In this document: positions 29,690 through 36,643 of the stretch, in pieces
How positions within the stretch are numbered: the first letter of the stretch is position 1
Layout of the letters: each line of letters begins with the position of its first letter
NCBI GenBank assembly: GCA_003427395.1
Contig: BFEA01000135.1
Coordinates: 1,007,944-1,044,586 of the forward strand
Direction: 5' to 3'
Length of the DNA: 36,643 nucleotides
Source: Chara braunii
Taxonomy: Eukaryota; Streptophyta; Charophyceae; Charales; Characeae
Notes under the pieces: model-generated
The model's database searches: none
What the model was told of the DNA's origin: nothing
What the model saw: only the letters and a program-made list of their open reading frames with translations
Made by a program: the position numbers and the translations under genes

Positions 29690-29887
29690 TTTCATGTTTT
29701 TTTGTTTGAGGGGGTGGGGCCGGGGTTGCGCCGCCCCATCACGCTTCCCGTTTCCCCAACCCCCCTCCCTACTGGCCGCCACATGGCCGCAAAGCCGCGC
29801 GTCCGCGCGGACACGTCCGCGAGCTTCGCGGCCTGGCCGGGGCCGCGGACTTGGCCGCAGTTGTCCGCCGCCTAGGGGGATTCATAG
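29690..29887 (+). repeat. GC-rich dispersed repeat, copy 1
   Basis: GGGGTGGGGC, CCCCCCTCCCT, CGCGCGTCCG, CGGACACGTCCGCG, CGCGGACTTGGCCG and CCGCC...GGGGGATTCATAG occur in this order. The same series in the same order appears on minus at 36421-36600. It is CpG-rich with nested palindromes. The plus frame running into it is composition-driven. Confidence 0.65.
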
Positions 29888-30324
29888 GGTTAAGAGCAAC
29901 GTACCTCAAAATTGCTGCCCCCAACCACAGATATTCTCACCAGATGACCTGATGCCGATTGTGATGGCCAATCGCTGCTTCGGCACAACCAGCATTGCAC
30001 CGTCGTTCCACCTCAGCATAAATCCCACCTGTTGCCACTTCGTGGCCTGGTTTCCTCAATGTCCTGGCACATACGATTTTCGACGTCGCTGTACGAGGGA
30101 AGATGTTGTGCGATCTTGTAGCGGATCGGCCTTGCCCAACACGTCCGGGCAATTATCCACCATGTAGCCTTCCTGGCGATACCCCTCACCTCCTGGGTCG
30201 CCTGCTTGCCTTCGCCCTCCTCACTACACACTCCCAACGCCAGCTCACCCAGCATACCACGTGCATGTACCGCATAGACAGAAGACAAGCGCCAGATTAG
30301 CGCAACGTACCACAACTCCGGTAC
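29888..30324. other. Unrecognised spacer before the LTR copy
   Basis: A 142-codon minus frame (30013-30441) crosses this interval into the LTR-like sequence. I recognise nothing in it and do not call a gene. Confidence 0.35.
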
Positions 30325-31230
30325 CAAATTGCAAGGAAAATGAGCGATAGCGAGCTTCAGAAACCAAGCAGCATCATACACATGAGACCAGATAGTCGTG
30401 ACCTCGAACCAAAAGCAGAATTGGAACACGAGTTCCACCAAATAAGATCACAGCAAAAGCTCATAAGTGACAATTTTGGAATAGTCTCATCATCATCATC
30501 AATGAACCAATGTCGACATCCTATCCAGACTACAAGTGACAGATCCTATCTAGCCTATCTACAATGCCTCTGGTGACGTCGAGCAGATCTTGGACAATGC
30601 CGTTCGCCTCAAGCACCAGGTATGTCTCTCGTATCACTCACAACCTCGATCCCCCACTCACAGATGCCACGTGCACCCAAGGACCGCCATGCGCCCCATC
30701 CAGCTCAGCACAGCACAGCTCGACTATGGCTGCCTGCTCTCCCTGCTCGCCCATGAGCACGTGGGCCTGGCCAGCGATTAGCGCAGCAGCACTGACGCAA
30801 CATGCAGCCAGTGCCCGAATGCCGAATGTGAGGGCAGGCTTTTTCCTGAATGGAAGTGGCCTGCCTGCTGCGTGTGGCCTGGCTGCGCTGGGCCCCTGCC
30901 CAGAAGCTTCTGGTAGGCCCCGAGAGGCTGAGCCCCGGTCCAAACGGATCACGCCCAGCGCCTGTGACGGTTGCCTGTGCCCAACTGCCTGCAGCCTGTG
31001 TTCGGGCCATGTTGTGTATCTGGCCCAGGGCGTGCCTCGGTTATGTACGAAAAGGCAGCCAGGGTGTGGGCGCTCTCAACCAACTGGCGCTGCGCAACTG
31101 CCTGAATTTCCCCAGTTGCGTGGTGGCCGAAAAATAGGCCTCTTGGCCTTGGTCGGGCCCGCCTTCACTTAGGGCAGCCGACAGTGCTGTTCACAGGGCC
31201 AAAAAGGGGCTTGTCGGGGCCTAATGCCTC
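30325..31230 (-). mobile_element. Diverged solo LTR related to the LTR at 32297-33291
   Basis: Landmarks appear in the same order as in the downstream LTR: TGCAAGGAA, CACCAGGTATGTCTCTCG, CTATGGCTGCCTGC, GCTGCGTGTGGCCTGG, AGAAGCTTCTGG and GCCCGCCTTCACTTAGGGC. Similarity is partial, so this is an older copy. No coding region adjoins it, consistent with a solo LTR or a fragment. Ends are approximate. Confidence 0.5.
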
Positions 31231-31292
31231 GCACTTTCAGGCCTAGGCTGTCAAATCAATTCTTTGCAGAGCTAGGCTTCGTGAATAGGCTA

Positions 31293-31379
31293 CTGTCTTC
31301 ACTTACAGAGTGCAGGGTCGTTGTTGCTGTATCTAGCAGCTTATAATGACTGTACATTCTATTCTGGTGAAGACCGCAG
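31293..31379. mobile_element. Degenerate CCGTCTTC-family MITE
   Basis: Left TACTGTCTTCAC and right (complement CTGCGGTCTTCACCAGAATA) correspond to the family's ends. The middle (CTGTATCTAGCAGC) resembles the 20214 copy. A further fragment, TTCCCCGAATAGAAC, is at 31652. Confidence 0.45.
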
Positions 31380-31876
31380 TCCCATAGCAGTGTAGAGTAA
31401 GTCCTGTGATTTTCTCACGAACTTACTAACTGATGTGACTTGGACCAAAGACAGAGGAGACAAAGCGTCCCCGTGGACTGTACCTTCTGGTTGTGCTCCT
31501 CTCAGCTGCAATGTCTGTCCTCACAGCCTGTCTAAACTGAGAAGAAATTATGGGCAGCTTGGTGTCTAGCTTTCAAAACATTCCGTCCCTTCCAGCTAAT
31601 CACAGAACCCTCAGCTGAAGACCTTTGAGTCTGAACCTTAGAACTGGCTTTCCCCGAATAGAACCTACAGTCATTGTCGCTGTATCAACACTGAACACTG
31701 ATAGCAGCCCCGAATACAGCTGTATGTGATGGATGAGAGGCAAATGTGAGACAATTCCCTACGTGTGGGTGTTTCTACATGGTTTTGTGTGTGGTTGTGA
31801 GTGAGTAGGACACTACAGCCATGGGGGTAGGGGTGGTCTGGTTTGGCTTTTGTGCGCCGTGTCATGGCTGTAGTGG
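31380..31876. other. Non-coding spacer, nothing further recognised
   Basis: Apart from the MITE fragment at about 31652-31667, I see no gene or repeat family. Confidence 0.4.
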
Positions 31877-32027
31877 TTAAACCACCAGTACTTGGGCACT
31901 GCGCGCCGCGCCGGCCGCCCAAATCTCGAAGCAGCGCGGGCTGTCGATTCGATTTATCGACGGCCCGCCGGCCGCGAAAATCGCGTAGCGTTAACGCTAA
32001 GGCGTCGCCCAAGTACTGGTGGTTTAA
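31877..32027. mobile_element. 151-bp MITE with TTAAACCACCAGTACTTGGG ends
   Basis: The left end TTAAACCACCAGTACTTGGG (then C) is exactly complementary to the right end. The GC-rich interior includes CGCGCCGCGCCGGCC and the perfect palindrome TAGCGTTAACGCTA. The terminal TTAA or TA would be the target site. Confidence 0.75.
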
Positions 32028-32296
32028 GAGACTTGGTTCTTGTGGTCAAGGGTTCTGGTCTGATTCCGTGCATGCATCGATAGATCCGAGGTAACCGTTG
32101 CCCCTTGCTGACCTTTGCCTGCAGGAACACTTTAATGCAGTTTTCTCCGACCCGGCCGTTCACGCTTGGGGGCTTTCAGGGCTTGGGGACTCTTGGGGAC
32201 TTTCAATTTCGAATTTGTGGTAGGAATTAGGTGAAAACTGTTGTTGATCGGCCACTTGATTGGTTCGTTGATCCGCACTTCATTTATGCTGAAATG

Positions 32297-33291
32297 TGGG
32301 TGGTGCAAGGAATATGAGTGTGAGCAATATACATTAAACCAAGTTGCGAAATCACACAGCTGAGCAAGTAGTAGTATCCCAAGTAGAGAGTACAAATGCA
32401 CCGAGAAAACCATCCATAAAGAGCAATACAATGAAGTATTGAGCCAATGTCCAAGCCCGTAGGCCACAGCAACACAGTATCCAGAGTCGCTCTCTCTGTC
32501 TGGCGCACAGCGCCCAGCCTACTCTACCACACTACCAGGTACGTATCTCGTCACCCTCAATCAGACCTTGATTATCCCACACAGCGCCTCACTTCCTGAA
32601 GACCACCCGATCATCCGCTGTACCCCCTGGCGCCCAGCAGCCCGGCTATGGTTGCCTGCGCCCCGCTGCCCTGCAGCGCCCCACCTCACCTCTCGCGCTC
32701 CGTCAGCGCCCTTGGCAGCAGCGCAGCATCAAGCGAGAGTGCAGCAGCACTTCTGCATAGCAACGCTGGCCAGAATATCTGGCCTGGGCTGCCTCACTTT
32801 TCCTTTATGGAAGTGTCAGCCTTTTGGATGCTGCGTGTGGCCTGGATGGAAGCTTCCAGAAGCTTCCAGTTGGGCCCCAGACCCTGTGCCCAGGCCCGAG
32901 ACTTACAGTTGAGGGCCTGGGCCCTTTTCAGTTGGGCACGGCCTGGTTGTTGGCTGTATCTGCGCAGGGGCCCCGATGCGTCGGCAGTACTGCTTTTCCC
33001 GAAGGCCAACGGCCTGCTTCTCGATGTATCGGTCCTGCTTTGTGTGGATATGCCCAGGCACAACTTTCGTGGCCTGGGCCAACTGTACGACGCAACTTAG
33101 TGAGGCTCGCGCGTTCACTCAACCAACTGACGCGCTGCGAGAGCCTAAGTACCCACATATGGAAATGTCGAATTTGGCCTGTGACGAATATTCAGGCCCG
33201 CCTTCACTTAGGGCGGGCACTTGGCTTGCTGGGGACTTGGCCCAGAACAATGTGATGTCTGATAGGGCCACTTGACGACTCGTTCCTCACA
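32297..33291 (-). mobile_element. 3' LTR of the second Ty3/gypsy element
   Basis: On minus it begins TGTGAGGAACGAGTCG right after a polypurine tract and the end of the chromodomain frame, as a 3' LTR should. A diverged copy of the same sequence is at 30325-31230, which supports a repeat unit of about 1 kb. The distal end (toward 32297) is set only by the extent of similarity. The plus frames at 32568-33255 are LTR sequence read in the antisense direction. Confidence 0.6.
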
Positions 33292-33292
33292 T

Positions 33293-33308
33293 TCCATCCC
33301 CCTTAGCT
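33293..33308 (-). promoter_or_regulatory. Polypurine tract
   Basis: Minus reads GCTAAGGGGGATGGAA, directly followed by TGTGAGG. It sits 22 bp after the stop of the pol frame and is the expected plus-strand primer for reverse transcription. Confidence 0.65.
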
Positions 33309-33329
33309 TCGAAAGCCCGTTGAGATGCT

Positions 33330-34075
33330 TCATGCTGGTGGCTTCCCCTTCAGTTTCTTCTCATAATCTGCCACGATTTGAGGAGCTGTCTTGACAAGTT
33401 CCTCCCTTGAAATCCATCGATCTTCCTTCGGATCTGTATGATGCCTGAAATGTACTCTGTATTCCCTCGCAGGTTTGGGAGGTCTTCCCCTGCCAGGTGG
33501 CTTGGGAACAGGCGTGTCTTTGTGATCTAGAATGTCGTCGACGTCCATGTGGCCATCCATGGTTGGGGGTAGCATAGATCTCCGTGATGGGAACTGTGCT
33601 GTCTCAGCGAAAGGTGCAAGCTTGGAGGCGTGGAAAACAGGGTAAGTGCGTAAGTGACCAGGGATACGAATGACGCACGAGGGACCATCCAAATCATTCC
33701 ACACAATGTCTAGGACTTCCCAGGGACCGAAATACTGAGGCATTAGTTTCCTAGAGATGCCAAACTCCTGTCCCAACTCACTAGCGTTGACCCAGACACG
33801 TTCCCCTACCTGAAATGTGGACTGTCGGCGACACTTGTTCTCAGAAGCAATCATGGCTTCCTGAGATTTCTTAATGTGTTCGACAGTCTGCTGCAACAGT
33901 TTCTCATACTGGACACCAAATTCAATGGTTCCAGGAGTTGCAGCAGCTTGGTTTTCATGCAAGAGAAAGTCTAGAGCAGATCTAGGCTTCCACCTGAGAT
34001 GCAATTGATTATGACTGATGCCTGTGGTGCTGTGTACAACATTGTTGTACATGCTAGCGATGAGAGGTGGCCTTG
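33330..34075 (-). pseudogene. Integrase C-terminus and chromodomain of Ty3/gypsy chromovirus
   Basis: The frame ends in TGA at 33330-33332. In order it shows PLIASMYNNVVHSTTGISHN (end of the integrase core), FQVGERVWVNASEL, KLMPQYFGPWEVL (GPY/F module), LRTYPVFHASKLAPF, a Pro-rich linker and a chromodomain (EYRVHFRHHTDPKEDRWISR, EELVKTAPQIVADYEK). Chromodomains of this clade read histone marks and bias integration. The catalytic D, D and E segments that should precede it are missing: sequence switches near 34067-34075 directly to the pol linker in another frame. The tail itself is uninterrupted. Confidence 0.85.
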
Positions 34076-34300
34076 TCTTTAGCCTGTAGTTTGTTGATGA
34101 TGTCCATCGTGATGGGATCTTCCTTGTAGGCTTCATCTAACGATCGAGTCACGTGCTCCGACAAATCAAACTCAGAAATCAACGTACCTAGGTAATCTGC
34201 CCTCCTAGACAACGCATCTGCAACCTTGTTGTACTCTCCCTTCAAATAGTTTAAGTTTGAAATCATATTGATCTATGACTTCAATCCAATTGTGTCTACA
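34068..34300 (-). pseudogene. Pol remnant: RNase H end and linker between deletions
   Basis: Minus reads [12 protein letters not shown], then (after one extra A near 34257) NYLKGEYNKVADALSRRADY and EAYKEDPITMDIINKLQAKD. The NKVADALSRR motif marks the end of the gypsy RNase H region. The RNase H catalytic part is gone: RT sequence ending EEHAQHV joins this block at about 34292-34300. Its other end joins the integrase tail out of frame. Confidence 0.75.
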
Positions 34301-35154
34301 TGCTGAGCATGCTCCTCGACAGATCTACTGAAGATAAGTATGTCGTCGAGGTACATGACAACAAACTTATTCAAGTAGTCATGGAAGATCCTATTCATGG
34401 CGTGATGGAATGTACCCGGCGCATTGCAAAGGCCAAAGGGCATCACCACAAACTCGTACAGACAGTACCTGGTCTGAAATGCGGCTTTGTGCTAGTCCTG
34501 TGGTCTAATGGCAATCTGATGGTAGCCGGATTTTAAGTCTATCTTTGTGTAGTACTTACATCCCTGCACCCTATCCAATAGGTCGTCGATGCGTGGTAGA
34601 GGCTCTGCGTTTTTAACGGTGATGGCATTGAGGCCTCTATAGTCCATGCACATCCTTAGTGTTCCCCCTTTCTTTGGAACAAACAATACAGGTGAGCCAA
34701 AGGGGGAAGTGCTAGGCCGAATTCAACCCTTCTCTGTGAGCTCTTTCAGTTGCTGCCGAAGTTCGTCCAACTCGGCTGGAGTCATCCTATACATTCTACC
34801 CTTAGGTGTTTTACCACTTGGGATGATCTCTATGGCATGGACAATCTCCCTGTCTACGACTCCTGTAGGCTCCTCGAACAAATCTGGGTACTTAGCGACG
34901 ATGGTCTCTATCTCTGGGGGTGTTTTAACGACTTCCTCTTTTGCAGAGGCATAGACTAAGTACATTCCTTCCTCTTGGTTCTGTTTATAATAATTGTAAA
35001 AGGCAGATGCGCATAAGCACCCATAGGAGTCTACTAACCTACTAGCTTTGTACTTGGACAGTCTCACGGTTCTCCCACTAGGCAACTCATGCTTCAACAC
35101 CTTCTTGTCCCAGTCAAACTGGGGCTTGGCAACCTCGAGGTAGTACATGCCCAA
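34273..35154 (-). pseudogene. Ty3/gypsy reverse transcriptase, palm/fingers part, two in-frame stops
   Basis: One frame holds the RT motifs: [59 protein letters not shown] and [12 protein letters not shown], with the YLDD catalytic aspartates intact. TGA at 34723-34725 stands where TGG (Trp) fits, and TAG at 34492-34494 where CAG (Gln) fits. The N-terminal part contains LVDSYGCLCASAFYNYY and HAIEIIPSGKTPKG. The thumb and connection are deleted after EEHAQHV. The copy is non-functional. Confidence 0.85.
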
Positions 35155-35161
35155 TAAAATT

Positions 35162-35700
35162 TCAAAGGGCCTCGTCGCTCACCAGGAATGATATCTTATG
35201 GTTTATCTCTCCTGCTGGGTAGGAGAAGGTCCATACTACATCTTTAACGTAGTCCTCTACCATCATGCGCTCTTTGTTGGCCAAAGTAGATGCTACCGGT
35301 CTACTAAGGCGCTGCACCCGGTCCTTTAGGCACAGTTTGTCAACGCAGTCGCGACTTATGAAGTTTCGTGTGGAGCCAATGTCTACGAAGGTGCCGCACT
35401 TGCGACCACCCACATCAACTTCCACAACGAAGTGCTCCCTTCTAGGACCTTGACTTAGTGCCACCCAGGACTCACGAGGGTCCCTTGCCAACCACTCACC
35501 TTGAAGGTCCTCTAAGGCCTCAGACACATCCAACATACAAAGTATAGTTGGGTTCGGATGCGTCTGCGAGGTGACTAAGGAGTCAATAGCTTTGACCATC
35601 TTTTGAAACGGGGAGGTTACATCATCGGCTTCAACGAGAGTAGAAGCCGCTTCAACGAGAGTAGAAGCCGCTTCAACGAGAGTACTAGCCCTAATTGTTT
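35162..35700 (-). pseudogene. Retroviral-type aspartic protease region
   Basis: The frame (continuing upstream to 35938) carries HFVVEVDVGGRKCGTFVDIG then STRNFIS, the site of the pepsin-like protease motif. The usual D-S/T-G is D-I-G here, which would disable catalysis if the base calls are right. VVWTFSYPAGEINHKISFLV follows. It ends in TGA at 35162, and a 1- or 2-bp lesion separates it from the RT frame (PFEILLGMYYLEVAKP). Confidence 0.7.
35635..35690 (-). repeat. 24-bp tandem repeat in the gag-protease linker
   Basis: CTTCAACGAGAGTAGAAGCC is repeated with a 24-bp period, giving STLVEAA repeats in the protein. Replication slippage in frame is the simple explanation. Confidence 0.75.
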
Positions 35701-36137
35701 CCCAAGCTGGAGCTCGTAGAGACCCCAAATTGAGCAGGAGAAAACCCACCTTTAGGAGGGATTTTCTGCGAGACCTTCGGGTTCTTGCATTTGAATTGCG
35801 TGTGACCGTACTCACCGCAGTTGATGCAAGCACCACGAGACCAGCGGTCCCGCCACACTTCTTGATCCAGACCTGCTCTAAACCAAACAACAGTCTTGTT
35901 TGGGTTAGCGGCCTGCCCCTGACTCCTTTGTTGACCACCCTTGCCGCGACCAGCTGCCTTAGTCTTGACTATGGCGGCGAGGTTGCTACCCTCAGCACTC
36001 TCCTCGCTGTCAAACTCCGAACCCTCCACAAGTTCAGAAACATCATCGATCTTTGTTTGATTCCCATCGGAATCAACAATCGTCAATCCACTCCCGGGAC
36101 GACGATCAGGCGCTCTACGACTGTGGTGAGTTCCCAC
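35691..36137 (-). pseudogene. Gag C-terminus with CCHC zinc knuckle
   Basis: The nucleocapsid zinc knuckle reads CINCGEYGHTQFKC (C-x2-C-x4-H-x4-C). Before it are an acidic segment (VSELVEGSEFDSEESAEG) and a Gly/Arg-rich basic one (GRGKGGQQRS). A stop follows at 35691, where a one-base insertion shifts into the protease frame. At its 5' side it is joined near 36085 to capsid sequence with the intervening part missing. Confidence 0.8.
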
Positions 36138-36420
36138 ACAGACTTGTACTTTCTAGTATCAAGTTTTATAGCCCATCAGTGGCAATCTGTGCCTGCTGAG
36201 GGTTTTACCAACGAGCCTCCACTAAGTCCATAAAGCTTTCTAATGTGTGCATCTGCGCCCAATCATGCATGTTCCTGCCGAAGCCCTTGGAAGCTACCAA
36301 TCCATTTAACCAGGGGGCTGCTGAACCCTCTAAGTAGGATGCATCAGTAATCACTTCCTCTTCTACCAATGTCCTTTTTGCCCTCACCTACACTGGCACC
36401 ATTCTCAACCACGTGTCAAG
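36086..36420 (-). pseudogene. Gag capsid fragment
   Basis: Minus reads VITDASYLEGSAAPWLNGLV, MHTLESFMDLVEARW, then a TAA (36205-36207), NPQQAQIATDGL, another TAA and a shift to YKSVWELTTVVERLIVVPG. These match the gypsy retrotransposon gag (capsid) region. The upstream (5') end is cut at about 36420 by the GC-rich repeat. Confidence 0.7.
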
Positions 36421-36643
36421 CTATGTATCCCCCCCGGCGGCGGACAGGGACGGCCAAGTCCGCGGCCAGTCCGCGAAGCCCGCGGACGTGTCCGTGCGGA
36501 CGCGCGGATTCGCGGACACGTGGCGGCCGCAGGGAGGGGGGTTCACAAATCTGGCGGCGCCACGTGGCGGCGCATCCCCTGCCCCACCCCCCCCCCCAAA
36601 AAAAAAAACGAAAAAGATGAACTTTTGGTGGGGGGGGTATGGG
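36421..36643 (-). repeat. GC-rich dispersed repeat, copy 2 (inverted), interrupting gag
   Basis: The complement of this segment carries the same ordered landmarks as 29690-29887: CGCGCGTCCG, CGGACACGTCCGCG, CGCGGACTTGGCCG, and GGGGGGATACATAG at its end. It directly follows gag sequence, so it probably inserted there. C and A runs lie at 36586-36609 and the window ends within its flank. Confidence 0.65.

Noticed and set aside
30564-31172. 202-codon plus frame
   Set aside because: It lies antisense within LTR-like sequence that has a diverged copy at 32.5-33.2 kb, where the frame is not conserved.

Overview
This window looks like repeat-dominated nuclear DNA from a eukaryote of the plant lineage. 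The evidence is the mix of families: Ty3/gypsy elements (one ending in a chromodomain), a plant-type PIF/Harbinger transposase with its Myb/SANT partner, a plant-type LINE C-terminus, tRNA-derived SINE heads and many foldback MITEs. The proteins resemble families I associate with the charophyte alga Chara braunii. That species call is from memory and needs a database search. There is one assembly gap (N run at 23367-23500) and single Ns at 19605 and 28034. I see no intact host gene, rRNA, functional tRNA or CRISPR. Nearly every recognisable coding region is broken by stops, frameshifts or deletions.

Layout. 262-3480 (minus): a truncated Ty3/gypsy element with an integrase region, followed in the element's 3' direction by an unrecognised reading frame broken by a single TGA. 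3573-10184: a Harbinger-like locus with three coding regions: a DDE transposase on plus (3573-4909), a large unrecognised ORF on minus (6483-7994, called ORF3 here) and a Myb/SANT protein on minus (8557-about 10184). The DDE enzyme and Myb/SANT protein are the known PIF/Harbinger pair. ORF3 is the strongest candidate here for an undescribed component. 10250-13490: degraded non-coding repeats, including an AT-rich foldback that splits a tandem array.

13689-25000 is a dense foldback zone. One family has GGGCCTCGCC ends and, in its best copies, 3-bp A/T target duplications (TTA, TTT, ATA). The largest copy contains another copy. A second family ends in CCGTCTTC and inserts at TA, including inside a third family. 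Two tRNA-like SINE heads, long AG/GT/poly-T tracts and the gap lie in the same zone. 25000-27100 is mostly unrecognised. 27108-27710 is a compound minisatellite of (TCAA)n with GC-rich hairpin modules. 27717-28393 is a degraded LINE C-terminus, and 28711-29620 a 910-bp inverted-repeat element.

30325-36400 (minus) holds a second Ty3/gypsy element: LTR, polypurine tract, chromodomain and integrase tail, reverse transcriptase, protease, zinc knuckle and gag. By comparison with the usual domain order it has lost the gag middle, the RT-thumb/RNase H part and the integrase catalytic core. An older LTR copy lies at 30325-31230. A GC-rich repeat (29690-29887) recurs inverted at 36421-36600, where it cuts the gag.
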